Positions 23,406-35,197 of a stretch of DNA of 64,000 nt are shown piece after piece; position 1 is the stretch's first letter, and the number at the start of each line of letters is the position of its first letter. The DNA lies in NCBI GenBank assembly GCA_050084985.1, contig JBITNC010000001.1, forward strand, positions 118,854,001 through 118,918,000, read 5' to 3'. Origin of the DNA: Nageia nagi. Lineage: Eukaryota > Pinophyta. Under the pieces are notes generated by a model, which saw only the letters and a program-made list of their open reading frames with translations, was not told the origin of the DNA and searched no databases. The position numbers and the translations under genes are program-made.

Positions 23406-24656
23406 TGATGTCCCATTTGCACCAATGATAAATTGTATCATGGTCACTTTCTATTCTAGTGTATGTTCATGATTAATGTTGTACTTATGTAACTCAAGTA
23501 GAAGCTTATGTTCTATGTATCCCACTATGATCCCAATAATGGGACATCCCTCCTTGAGTAGTGATGTTGTGTATTGTAATGGGTTATCTTGGATTATGGG
23601 AATTCCTAGGTAGATATGTGTTATGTATATTTAGGGTACATAGAGGAGTGTGCTAGTGTTGGGAGGATCCCACATACCCCACATTGGCTTTGGAGACTTC
23701 ATATACCCCCACATCATCCCAAGAGTCCATTTGTACCCCACATCAGCCTTGAGGTCCTTTATGATCCCCACATTTGCATACTATACCAATAGGATCCCCA
23801 TGTTAGTATACTAGGTCAATATGACCCCCATGTTGGTACTATAAACTTCTTGATGCCAACATTGGAATAGAACTAGCTTAGGGTGACAATGAGACATAAA
23901 ATGTATACATAAGATACTATATATTAATGATAGTAATCCATTATGAGGTTACCACTTATCATATACTTTCTATACCAAACTTGATTAGGTAATAAAGTCT
24001 TAGCAGTGCTATGAAACTATTCCTAGATGGTATCTAGAGGAGTGGCAAGGTTGGGAGCTAAAATTCTATGACTTAGTTGGGCAAACCTAGCCCATTTTAT
24101 GGAATTATAAGGATTATATTTTACCTTTAATGGTTTCCAATATTTGAGGAGACTCCTTCGTAGGAGGGGATTCTAATTACTAAGGAAGTTAGTCTAATTC
24201 TATTATGTGTTCAACTTGTTAAGGGTTTGGAACCCTAGATCTATTGGTGTATCTCCATTATATATTTATTATCTCTCATAATAAAAGATAGCTCATTGTG
24301 TTCCACATTGTTTTGTTGTTCCATTATATGTTCCATTTGTTTAATACACTAGTTTTGTTGTTGTGTTTATCCATCATTGGCATTCTTGTGTTATGCATTG
24401 TTGTTATAAGGTATTCATAGGGTTTGTAGGATGTTGGAGAATCCCTAGTGAATAATGTTAGCACTTGATGGACCTTATTTTGTGTTTGTATTGTTCAAAA
24501 GGCCTAGGAGGCCCACATTGGATTATTGAGGGGTTTATGTGCCCTAGAGGGAAATCATGGGATTGTTCTTGCATTATGGTGTGGTCATTTGGTGTTTGAG
24601 GGTTGTAAAAACCCTAGTGGTATTTATTTTTGATTGAGGGTAATTTTGGATCCTCA
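23406..24656 (+). repeat. 3' LTR (1251 bp)
   Basis: It matches 19137-20381 from TGATGTCCC to GGATCCTCA, with many transitions and a few short indels, so the insertion is old. Confidence 0.85.
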
Positions 24657-26155
24657 CGAAACCCCCATGAGTGCACTATCCTACCATATTGTTCTCTTTC
24701 AACAATCCTACTATTATAGGAAATGTAGAACTACACTAGACCAAACCTTAAGGTTACATTATATTAATCAACAATAACATTTCAACAAATTAAGTTGCAA
24801 CAATGAAGTAAGGATTAAATAAATATAATATGCATATATAATCTTGACTAAATACATAAGTACTCAATATTTCATTCTTATATGCATACATAAGAAAGTC
24901 ATAATAAAGATGTGTCCACATTGTCATGGGGTACATGCCTTATTCCTAGATGGAATACATACAATTAGAACCATATATGTTAACATTATCATGAGGCGCA
25001 TGCAACATTTTTAGATGCAACATATGAATAAGTAAGAACAACATGGTGATGGTTAGTTGAGATCCAACTGACAAAGGTGACTCAAAGATATGGTTGGTTT
25101 GAATATTTTCCAACCATATTATGTGATATATCATTCATAATTATGAGATGCATACTCCATTTTTATATATTTATATGAGATGCAATCATCATTATGGGGT
25201 ACATGCCCCATTCATATATGTGATTAAGAGTGGTGGTTATTTGAGAACCAACCAACAAAGGTGACTCAATAATGATTAGTTTGGATATTTCCCAATCATA
25301 CAAGTGATTAAATGGAAAGTAGAGATAAGGTTAGGAATACTCCTTATGAATTACCCACTATGTTATTTTACTATGATTTGGCCTAATTAATTCCTTTATA
25401 GATCAACATCCATGCTAGCTTCAATGTGCACTAGTAATTTTGTAGTATATGCTTCTGCTATGGAAGCTACAACATGTAGCATGATATATAATCTTGAAAA
25501 AGATATTTTCATACCTAGTAACTATTAGTAGAGTGCTTGATTTTGTGATGAATAGGTTGGATCTAAGAACAAATGTATAGGAAACATATCATTATTTGAT
25601 TGGATATTCATTCATGTCTACAAAACCTTGATTCTCCAAGATATGTTAGCCTATATTAATTTTTAGACCACATGTAGCTAGAGGGTATACAATTTTTAGA
25701 TTGAGTATGTGAATGCCAAGGGATTATAGTACATATGCTAAGGTGAGGATGAATTCAAGTATCCATTATGAGTTAGGCTTTCAAACTTTTTAGCACTTGA
25801 CTCAAATTATTTAAGGGGTAGGAAAATCATGTTTTGAGGGAACAAGAGGTAGAACATGGATATCAATTAACATCTACCTTATTAAATGTATCCTAATTTT
25901 ATTTTAAATAGGCTATATAGTGACTTATTTATCACTTTCACTATTCTAGAATTGAGCTTTGGTACAAAAAGAGTTGGGTGAGCTTGTTGAAGTGATTTGG
26001 ATCCTTTTGGGTGATTGACATGACTAGGTAAATTATTTAGTTTATGAATTAAAGTAATTTACTCTATTTTCATGGGTTTTGCCAAAGTTTTTATCCAATT
26101 TTGTATTCCAAGATAAATATTATAGAGAAGGAGAATCATAGGGCTTACCTCTTGT
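24657..26155. other. Unassigned AT-rich region with imperfect repeats
   Basis: No gene visible. Between 24915 and 25310, units containing GGGTACATGCCCCATTC, GATGGTTAGTTGAGATCCAAC and AAGGTGACTCAA recur two to three times. The region may be LTR-derived and may belong to the old element interrupted at 26156, but there is no direct proof. Confidence 0.4.
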
Positions 26156-26160
26156 GATAC

Positions 26161-27004
26161 TATTGCAATGAAAATTGAGCTGGAATATAGAATAACATAA
26201 AATAAAAATTACTCTTCAATCTTCATTGAACCTCAAATTATATAACATAGATAAACATGTTGTAATTGCAAAATGATATTCAATCTCAGTTCAAACTACA
26301 ATTCGCCCTTAGAAGGGACTTTTACAAATGTATGTGCCAAAATAAGAGTATTAGATCTCCATTGTTTTTGGGTTGCTTGCTTCTCTTCTTGATGTAGATA
26401 ACCTGTAAATCCTACACACATACAAGAGACAATAACATCAAAGCATCTATGTGTAACATTGTATTAAAATGAAACTAGCATAAAACAATAAAAGAAATGA
26501 GTTCATGAGATTTTGGTAGCATTACCCTACTTCAAAATTGGGTTCAATTGGGTCAATTTGGATCATCCATATTGCTTTGTATTAGCTTGTATTTATAGAT
26601 TTTCAGGTGAGACGTTTCAAGGATGAAAAGGGGAAGTGAAGAGCCACCGTAAGTCGTAACTGACCTCCTCTATCCACCTCATCATGGAAGATGAAGCATT
26701 CCAACTTCCTTTTTTGATTTTTGTTCAGCTGTTGCAGAGTCACCAGTGTTTGTATGTCGAACGTCGGTGATCGCCTCGAAACGTCGGCGTTCGATATAGA
26801 ACATCGATGATTGGTTAACTATATTAAAATGATTGCCTAAAAGTCAAATTTCATCAAAAGGGGGTCATGTGACCATTCATTTTGCATACACTCGATGAGA
26901 GCTATCCAATAACAGGGTTTCCAAACCTATTTTATGTTATCACACCGAGTTATGATTATTTTAATGTTTACTTAGTTAACGAGGGACATTTTTAAGTGTC
27001 TATA
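26161..27004 (-). repeat. 3' LTR of the Tat-like element
   Basis: It is 844 bp and matches 45850-46694. On the minus strand it starts TATAGACACTTAAAAATG, not TG. It ends CATTGCAATA, where the 5' copy has CATTGCAACA. It contains CpG-rich words of the AACGTCGGCGTTCG type at about 26736-26820. Confidence 0.9.
26590..26597 (-). promoter_or_regulatory. TATA box of the 3' LTR
   Basis: The minus strand reads CTATAAATAC. The same box is at 46281-46288 in the 5' LTR, which is the one that would drive the element. Confidence 0.55.
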
Positions 27005-27018
27005 TTTTGCCCCTTTTT
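27005..27018 (-). promoter_or_regulatory. Polypurine tract of the Tat-like element
   Basis: The minus strand reads AAAAAGGGGCAAAA directly next to the 3' LTR start. Confidence 0.75.
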
Positions 27019-27513
27019 GAAATTATCAACCGAAAAATGCGATTGATGATTTCAAAAATATAGAATGGGAAGCTTTGTTTCTTGACTATTTATTGTTGCC
27101 TTTTTACAATGTAAGTTTTGACTCAATTTCTTAGGTGAATCAAACTTTTGATTTATCAAATTATGATAAAATATGTTTTCTTTTTACATTTGATGTAATT
27201 TTGAAAACAAGTTTGCATATACCTTAGAAGTAACTATTTTCGGTATGAAAATGTGTTGGGCTTGTGTGATAGCTACATGACATTTCTATTATGTCATTTT
27301 ATGTGTCTAAGTGCACATGTATCGTATAAGCCTTCCTTAGTATATGAGTTTTGATGGCGTTGTCTTTTGTCCCGACAACAGGATTTCAAGATGATCTCAT
27401 GTAACAAAGATGCATCACACTTTATCATTATTTGATTTCCTTGACCAATTTAAGGCTATTTTGAGAAAAATGTAATGTTTTTATGGCTATTTCCAAATGC
27501 AACATCTTACTTC

Positions 27514-28045
27514 CAGTCACTAACATTTATCTTCGATCACCGACGTTCATCTTTAAGTCATCGATGTTTAGTAACAGTCACTGGTGTTCGTATTCAAGTC
27601 ACGATCTTTGAAAAGGAAAAGGTTTTGTCCTTTTCTCATATGTTTCTTAGCTATCCCTTTCATGGTCTACCAGGGCTATTTACCATTGCTGATTCATCGA
27701 TTTCCAGCCATTGATATTCACCATATTCATCATGCCTCCACGTAGACACCCCACCAAACATTCTCGACCTATTTAGGAAGAGGTAGGGTTTTGTACTAAC
27801 CTCCTTTTCTATTTTTTGTTTATAGTTTGCAATTTACCCATTTAATTTAAAAATTGCAACCGTGAATGTTATTAAAAAACTATTTTGGTCATTTGTATAG
27901 GATAAACCTTGTAGATTAAGCTTTTATTTGTGTTTTTTATGAAATTTTTTCTATTTCCATCACGATCGCTGACCTGAGCTAAGTGGCTAATAGAAACACC
28001 AACATTTGAAGGTCGAACATTAGTGACCAAGTGTAGAGGATTACA
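27514..28045. repeat. Scattered CpG-rich words (CACCGACGTTC type)
   Basis: GATCACCGACGTTCATC, AGTCATCGATGTTTAG, CAGTCACTGGTGTTCG and related words occur at 27514-27608, 27690-27722 and 27960-28045. The same family occurs in both LTRs (26736-26820, 46424-46504) and in the leader (45568-45712). Confidence 0.6.
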
Positions 28046-30128
28046 AATGCTAGCATTTCATTATGAAACATCATTTTTCCCTTTTTTTTTTTGAACTGAC
28101 TTTTAACATCATACAGGTTTGAGATGTTTTTGAGCCTCGAGGTAGATATCCCTCAATTTTACAGGAGGGTAGAGATTTTCTAGATCCTACCGATCATGCC
28201 TTTTTTAGGTCCATTGGTTTTGGAGTGGGCCCATACATGGGTCATATTCATTGGGACTATCCTCTGTTAGCTGCATTATTAGATAGATGGGATGCAGTTA
28301 CATGCACTTTTCATTTTCCAACAGGGGAGATGACTGTTACGGTAGAGGATATACATAGGTTATATAGACTCCTCATTCATGGACAGAGGATTTTACCTAT
28401 AGTTGATAGAGTAGGAGCTCTACCTGTCGTTTCTTATTTGTATGGAGCTGATCGAGTTGACACTATTATTTCTGAGATTATTTTAGGGGGCATCAGATAT
28501 TATCAGTATTGGCTAGAGGATCAACAGAGGATGATCCAATTTTCATATTTGATGGGATTAGTTCAGTGCTATGCTCTCCCTGATACTAGTAGTAGGAGGT
28601 TTCTATGGTTGTTGTTACCTATCATTGCAGATATGATATGACACGGCATAGTGTACACTTGGGTGCCCACATTATTGGCCCAAATTTATAGAGAGTTGTT
28701 TTTCTATTCATAGGGGCATAGGGCCTCTTTATCAGTCACTATTACATTACAGGCATGGACCTATGAGCATATTGTTGTGGCTCATCCTTCAGAATTACTG
28801 ATGCCTAGATTTGATAGTCGCTCAGATTATGTGGCTGGCATAGTCAGATGGCATGAGGACTATTATATTCACCCATCAGATGGAGTCCATTGAGATGTGG
28901 GCTATTACCGTCACATGCTTAGTCACTTGATTCCTGATCAAGTGAGATTTAGACCTTATCGCTCATATCTTGTATGGAGAGAGCTCACAGCTGAGTTTAC
29001 TGGCATCTGGTAGCCATGTGTTCTGAGTGGTCATAGGGTAGATTTTCTAGAGTACTTCATTTTGAGTGGGTGCACCATTAATTCAATTTAATTTAGGATG
29101 TGCCTGCCCCAGCAGTGTCATACCAAAGGGAGGGTACTATTCCAACTGAGGGTGTACAGCCACTAGTTTATGTAGAGCCTGATCCTGCTCAAGAGGAGAG
29201 ACCATTAGAGGACAATATTGGAGGGGATGATGTAGGAGTGTCTAAGGATTTTAGAGCCTGGTGGGAGGAGGGAGACGATGGCATAGAGGGTCGATGCATG
29301 CATCGATGCATCGATGTTGCTAATGAGCCAGGTGTAGTAGCAGCAGAGGGAGAGGTAGGCAAGGAGCCTATAGGAGTGATGGCCATAAGAGCTGAGGCTA
29401 CTGGTGAGGAGGTCATGGTGGATGCTCCTGAGGAGTTGGCTCCTAAGGAGGAGGCTACATGTGTTGGTGAAGAGAGAGCCACCCCAGAAGGTACATGCGG
29501 AGTCAAGGAGGCTCCTACTACTCAGGTAACTAGCATTGATACTTTGCTAGGAGACATTTATGAGCTAAGACACCAGTTAGCACAAGCACACTCATGCATG
29601 TACAGATACAGAGCTAAGCAGGATAGATATAGACATGAGAGAGATGAGGCCCGTTCTTCTCTATAGGGAGCTCAGGCTCATCAGTTTGGTGTAGCATCAA
29701 CTTCTAGGGGTGAGCCTTTAGTTGCTCACTGTGGTATTTATTAGCAGGAAGATTTTTACAATAGCATAGTACAGTCATGGCTGACAGGTGTTCCATCTTT
29801 TACTCTAGGGGCTTAGTATCCTATACCTCCAGATAGTTATATACCTATAGACATCTCAGCTTATCAGATAGGTAGCAATGTACGGGGCATGGTTGGATCA
29901 CCTAGCAGGACTCAGAGGTCTTGAGGTCTTTCTAGTAGGAGTGGTACACCTTGGGCATCTCCCTTAGGGGATATCAGTTCAGTCGAGTTACGAGAGGCTC
30001 AACGTCCAGGTAGTCCTACAGGATCTGTAGGTACTACTCCTTCATGTCAGAGCATCAGAGATACTGATAGATGGTAGAGATGACCTAGCAGTCCTAGCAG
30101 ACCAGGGAGTGGTTGGGGCAGTCCATGA
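27732..30128 (+). pseudogene. Antisense plant mobile domain (PMD) protein inside the Tat-like element
   Basis: This gene runs against the element's pol genes. ATG at 27732 opens MPPRRHPTKHSRPI, then an in-frame TAG and a likely donor (27783). After an intron, the acceptor near 28118 leads into a long frame with FGVGPYMGHIHWDYPLLAAL, LDRWDAVTCTFHFPTGEMTV and VEDIHRLYRLLIHG. This is the PMD pattern (aminotransferase-like, PF10536) known from MAIN/MAIL proteins and from transposons. The frame continues with WVPTLLAQIYREL and AWTYEHIVVAHP. The clearest open pieces are 28225-28641 and, in another frame, 29100-29666: an acidic region, then a coiled-coil-like stretch (YELRHQLAQAHSCMYRYRAK), then a Ser/Gly/Pro-rich tail. 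Its role in transposition is unknown. Extra antisense ORFs between pol and the 3' LTR have been reported for Tat elements; whether they match this one needs a search. Confidence 0.8.
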
Positions 30129-30636
30129 GGATATTCTTTTTGTGATGTTATCTTTCTATATGCTTATTGTACCCATGTAGTTTTATTTGATGATGATGTT
30201 AGGATGACCATTTGCTAGACTGTTATGATGTATGGATGAACCTTTGATACTCATTATATGATATATGATGTTATGATGATTTTCATTTTATATGTGGATG
30301 GGTATAATGTGATGTTAGGTAGCTCATAATCATCTTTTAATTACTTGATGATGAATGGATGTTAATGATAGATGTAATCTCAAAATGTATGATGTATGTT
30401 TTGACTATGGAATGTATGATGTATAATTTTAAGGCTATCTTTTTATAATTTATGATGATAAAATATATATCAACAAATTAATTTGATGATGTTATCGATC
30501 CTCAAAAGTAGTTTAATAATAAGTATGAGTGAACAAATGAATCTAAGATAAGTTATTTAAGGACATAATTTTATTATATTTTTGCAGAATCAGATGCATC
30601 ATTTTTCGCACTTGGCAATTTTACAATAGACATAAC
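30129..30636. other. AT-rich spacer downstream of the antisense gene
   Basis: ATGATG/GATGTTA-rich text without a reading frame. I see nothing else in it. Confidence 0.5.
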
Positions 30637-31052
30637 GACATGACAAACTAATGACTTATGGGTACATATGAACATTAACTTTATCTTGGTCAGGGGAATA
30701 ATAAATAATCATTCTTATCCTTCCCAAAGAAAAGCAATTTTAATAATGTTCAAAGGTAATGGATGATAGTAAAATGAATTGACATGACACACTAGTGACC
30801 TAATGGATGCATATGAACATTAACTTTATCTTGGTCAGGGGAACAATAAATAATCATTCTTATCCTTTCCAAAGAAAAGCAATTTTAATAATGTTCAAAG
30901 GTAATGGATGATAGTAAAATGAATTGACATGACACACTAGTGACCTAATGGATGCATATGAACATTAACTTTATCTTGGTCAGGGGAACAATAAATAATC
31001 ATTCTTATCCTTTCCAAAGAAAAGCAATTTTAATAATGTTCAAAGGTAATGA
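30637..31052. repeat. 145-bp tandem repeat, about 2.9 copies
   Basis: Units start at 30637, 30781 and 30926 with GACATGACACACTAGTGACC (first copy more diverged). The second and third units look almost identical, which implies recent duplication. The repeat separates the antisense PMD gene from the sense genes. Confidence 0.9.
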
Positions 31053-31994
31053 TAATCTTGAATGATCTAACAAAATGACACAAGTGGTTCTAAACACAAA
31101 CAATATGCAACTTATAACACAGATTAGGTGATTTTAGCTTAACGACCGAGTTATTACAACATCTACCTTATCTTTCTTTATTTCCAGATCTAATAACCTA
31201 AGATGATATCAAACAATATTGTTATATGTTGATAAGAGAATCTAAAAACTCCAGTGTGTGTAGTGAGGTTCATTTCCCTTCTTAGATCATTTGAGATGAG
31301 GTATCCTAGAGACATTAATAAGCTAGTCTATCCATATGAAACATATAGAGGTCCATAGGAAAGAAGGTCGCTAACCAAAATGGACATATCACCACTCGTA
31401 AGGTATGCCCCATTGCCAGACAGGCGTCCATAGCCCTGATGAGGATTAACCCCTCGATCTCGATATAACCCAAGAATCTTTGTAGCACTTTTTCTCTTTC
31501 TCTTTTTTTTCATCTCTTTTCTCTTTCTTCTCTCTTCTTCTTTTTTTTTTTTTACTATCAAATGATTCTTGGGTTCGAGATGGAGCGAATAATAGGATAG
31601 ACACATAACTTTCACTCTTAATGTCTCTTAGAATGATTTCATTCAAATTCTTTTTGAAATTTTTTAATGTTATAAGTGTTTGGAGTTTATGGATTTTCCC
31701 TCAAACACAAACTTTATGTTTTTCTATCATCTATGGTATATCATCTCTTTATGAAAGAAAAGACAAAGTGAATGTGGTGATAACAAGGAGATTATTCTAA
31801 AATGACCTTTTCACACATCACACATTTACGAGATAACCACTTTTACAATGACATACAACATATACTCACATCATACAAGGGCAGGGCACCCTATTGCCAA
31901 GTAACCTCTAGATGTTTCCATCTAGGTAAATTTTATAATTTTATAATTTTTACGTATTTTATATTTTTCAGATTTTTAGGATTTTATAATTTTT
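31053..31994. other. Spacer with pyrimidine tract and TA repeat
   Basis: A CTTT-rich tract at 31486-31555 creates false Lys/Arg-rich frames on the minus strand. A (TA)n tract lies at 31998-32015, at the end of the extra ORF. I see no gene. Confidence 0.6.
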
Positions 31995-33224
31995 CTATAT
32001 ATATATATATATATAGGGTTTTATAGTTTTTCTTGGGAATCTATTCAAGATGCGTTTAAATCGAGTTTGCACTGCCTCAGGATTGAATGAGCAATATGTT
32101 GAACTAAAAAGAAAACTAAAATCTAATATTACTTGATTATGAAAAATTTTGGAAACACAATAATCTAAGTGTTTGGAAGTCATGGTTTGGGCAATTAAGA
32201 TGATTCGTTCTTGATATCTCAAAGTCTGATTGTAAGTACAATCAATTATGATTTTAGGCTTTTCTGTGGGCCACAGGAGACAGAAATATATCATTAGATC
32301 ATATTCTGATTTAGGAGAACACCATAGTTCAAATGCATCGATACAAACAATAACTTGAGATTTATTTATTTTGACCTCCCAACCGTAAGATTCACGTATA
32401 TCATAGAATGTCAAGGCCAGTTGTTATTGAATTTCAATAGGCATGGAAAAGATGTTTGAATATAAAGGAGTAGGAATGTTATGAATGAATTTCATAAACA
32501 GATCTTTGTCATACCTATTTTCGAACCTAGGGAGATAATTTCCATTATTTTGTACTCTATGTCCTTTTGATAATTTTTTGATAATCTCATTTCTAATCTT
32601 TATTTGATTTATCATTGCAAGTTCAGCAATACGGTAAGCTCGTCTTTCTTCCAACTTTCATTTCCTAATTATGGGTCGCATTTGTATGCGAGAGAATCTG
32701 TTGATTTGCCTATAGTGTTGTTGTGATGTTCAAGGAGGGAAGGCCACAAAAGCATTTGAAAAGTCATAAGTCACCCTTTTATGAGGTAAATAAGGTAAGA
32801 GTTCATACATCCATTCCAGGTTTTTAGTTAATTGTTCAATGTAGTTCATCCTAGCTAAAAGGAGTGAAGGCTTTGTTAATTGACACCTTATGTTGATCCT
32901 TGGCCTTCCATAAGGCCATTGTAGACAAAAGGCCATTATTTCTTGTGATATTCGTTCCATATGTGTGAAATAAATTTTTGGGCCTAAATTAATATAGGCT
33001 TCATATCCAAAGAAGGTGACTTCCCAACCAGTATTCCTACCATGAAACATATTATACATTCTTTCATATTGCTCATCAATAGTCAACCATAAATAATTCA
33101 AGAGATCCATATCAAAGTTATGTTTCAAATATGTTAATGTGAAGTCACCTGGATATCTAGGTGGTGGAAATCGTACTTGTGGTTGCACGAAGCTACCTTC
33201 AGCAGATTCCTTTGCCAGATTCAT
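31995..33224 (-). pseudogene. Extra sense ORF after integrase, with an internally duplicated unknown domain
   Basis: I do not recognise this protein family. One minus-strand frame of about 410 codons follows integrase, interrupted by a few in-frame stops (two between 32730 and 32655, one near 32421). Domain A (about 33155-32750) and domain B (about 32516-32140) align almost without gaps. Both have an RY..D start, then GWEV (33029 and 32384), then exactly 29 residues, then FCLQWP/FCLLWP, then P+I.I.C (RPRINIRC / KPKIIIDC), then about 40 residues to a DFS motif. The two GWEV sites are 215 codons apart. A basic linker (MINQIKIRNEIIKKLSKG) joins the domains. No signal peptide or membrane segment is seen. 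The position matches the extra ORFs known from Tat elements; the function is unknown. Confidence 0.75.
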
Positions 33225-33329
33225 CTTTATGTTTTAATCATTAACATTTGACAAATATTAATATTTTTATTTATTTATTATTTTAATTAATAATAAAATA
33301 AAACAAAAGAAAACTAATATATACTTTTC

Positions 33330-34465
33330 CCTTTTTATGTATAGAAGGGTTGGAGATGCATGATATTTATAGGTTCATGCTCTTCATTTCCTTCTAAATC
33401 TGATAAATGATAAGTTCCCTTACCAAATTTTTTCTTAATGATGTACGGTCCTAACCAATTTGGAGCAAACTTGTCTCTAAGCTGTCGTTCTAGTCATGAA
33501 GTTTGTTGATTTTCTTTTAAGACCAAATCACCTATTTTGAATTCATGAATTAAAGCTCTTTTATCAAAAGCTCATTTTATCCTCCTCTGATAAACACGCA
33601 TGTGCTCTAAAGCATTAATACATTTTTCATCTAAAAGTAATAACTGGTCTAAGCGAGTTTGTCTTGCTTCCTCATCAGCATTTTGCTCACTTAGATTTAC
33701 TCTAAGAGATGGTATCTCAAGCTCTATGGGTAGGATGGCTTTTGTTCCATAAACCAAAGAGAACAACGTTGCCCCAATGGGAGTGCATACACTAGTATGA
33801 TAAGCCCATAAGGCTTTCAGTATTTGTATATGCCAATCTTTATGAGAATCATTTACTATTTTTGCTAAGATGTTCCGAATAGTTTTGTTAGTAGCTTCTG
33901 CCTGTCCATTACCTTATGGATAATAAGTAGTGGAAAAACTTTATTTAATTTTATACTTGTCACATATACATTTTACATCCTTATTTTTAAAATTCTTTCC
34001 ATTATCCATAATTAATTGGTTCGGTATACCGAATCTACATATAATATAATTTTCTATAAACTCAGTGATTCGTACACCCATAGTGGAAGTCATAGGAATA
34101 GCCTCTACCCATTTAGTAAAATATTCAGTTGCTGTAATAATGAACTTATGCCCACTAGAGGATGTAGGTGTAATTTGTCCTATTAAATCTAAGGCCCATT
34201 TAGAGAATGGCCAAAGTGATTATATAGGATGTAGCTCCTGAGATGGTTGTGAAAATAAATGAGAATATTGTTGACACTTAAAGCACTTTTTAACATATTC
34301 ACAACAATCCTTTTCCATAGTAGGCCAATAATACCCCATCCGTATTAATTGCTTTACAAGTGCAATGCCATTAAAATGTCCTCAACATACTCCATCATGG
34401 TCAGAGGACATAGCTTTTTTACTATCATTCCATTCGAGACATCTAAGTAATATACCATTGAAATT
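33330..34465 (-). pseudogene. Integrase (broken)
   Basis: The zinc-binding HHCC part reads GHFNG...YYWPTMEKDCCEYVKKCFKC. The catalytic core shows WALDLIG (first Asp), GIPNQLIMDNGKNF (second Asp) and GQAEATNKTI (Glu). The C-terminal part (33766-33572, still open) reads FSLVYGTKAILPIELEIPSL, typical of Ty3/gypsy integrase. In-frame stops sit after ELHPI, after YKIK and inside YYP*GNG, where the family has Gln. This protein would have inserted the cDNA. It follows the second RNase H in the polyprotein. Confidence 0.9.
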
Positions 34466-35197
34466 TCATCGATGCAAGATATCTCCTATCAAATAATATT
34501 TAGCCGCTTTAATTTTAAATGCTCGTCGTGATGATTTATTAAGGTTTACAGGAAGAGTTTCAAATTTTAAAAAGTCTATCAATTCCTGGTACCAATCATC
34601 TTTATCTGTTACATCAATATTTAATACACTTTGTTCTTCATCTTCTTGTTGTAATGATGATTGAGATAATTGAATTATTTCAACTTGAATTGAAGATTTT
34701 TTAGGATCTTCTGGGATAAGAGATCCAATAGAAGCCATAGCATCTGTGAATCTATTAGATGATCTTGGTGCCACTTCTATACTAAATTGATCAAAAGATT
34801 TTAATAATTCCTCAACTAACGCTTTATACTTTTGAAGTAAAGGTTCTCTACATTGATAGATTCCTTTCACTTGATTTACGATGAGTAAAGAATCTCCAAT
34901 AATATTAATTCTTTTGAGTTTTAATTTAATAGCGGTTTTCAATGCTAATATCAAAGCTTTGTATTCCACATTATTATTAGTACAAGGAAATTTAAGTTTA
35001 AATGAATACGGTATAGGGATTCCTTGCGGTGTTATAAATACAACACCTACTCCACGGCCTTGTTCACATCGAGAACCATCAAAGTGTATTGTCATATCCC
35101 ACTCATCTTCAAGTTCTACAGGTATTTCTATTTCATCTAGTTGAAATATCCCATCATCAGGTAATTCAATGACAAGTGGTTTATTATCTTGTAACAA
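34466..35197 (-). CDS. Second RNase H domain (Tat-type aRNH) and following linker
   Basis: An open frame of 243 codons. Residues 30-165 form an RNase H fold of the archaeal/plant type: MTIHFDGSRCEQGRGVGVVF (first catalytic Asp), NNNVEYKALILALKTAIKL (Glu), INIIGDSLLIVNQVKG (Asp) and RFTDAMASIGS (last Asp). An additional RNase H behind the usual one is the hallmark of the Tat clade. The frame is shifted by one relative to the upstream RT/RNase H, probably by a small deletion near 35200, so it is a polyprotein piece rather than a separate gene. The first residues come from a non-ATG codon. Confidence 0.9.
   Translation of the reverse strand: MLQDNKPLVIELPDDGIFQLDEIEIPVELEDEWDMTIHFDGSRCEQGRGVGVVFITPQGIPIPYSFKLKFPCTNNNVEYKALILALKTAIKLKLKRINIIGDSLLIVNQVKGIYQCREPLLQKYKALVEELLKSFDQFSIEVAPRSSNRFTDAMASIGSLIPEDPKKSSIQVEIIQLSQSSLQQEDEEQSVLNIDVTDKDDWYQELIDFLKFETLPVNLNKSSRRAFKIKAAKYYLIGDILHR

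Larger units (their letters stand above)
19137..24656 (+). mobile_element. LTR retrotransposon with gag and protease only
   Basis: LTRs at 19137-20381 and 23406-24656 (start TGACATCCCATTTG/TGATGTCCCATTTG, end TGGATCCTCA) flank a 3.0-kb interior. It holds a PBS (TGGTATTAGAGCC), a decayed gag, a zinc-knuckle-like CLYC segment near 22106, an aspartic protease, a tandem repeat and a polypurine tract. There is no RT, RNase H or integrase. The protease and gag match those of the element at 59907, so both belong to one non-autonomous type. Flanking bases (ACTTA left, CGAAA right) do not form a target duplication. Confidence 0.85.

Noticed and set aside
29189-29506. 105-codon minus-strand frame with Ser/Thr/Pro-rich text
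   Set aside because: Antisense shadow of the acidic region of the PMD gene.
30637-31052. CRISPR-like array
   Set aside because: Long contiguous tandem units without spacers, in a plant retrotransposon.
31328-31646. Lys/Arg-rich minus-strand frames
   Set aside because: Produced by a CTTT-rich tract; no conserved motif.
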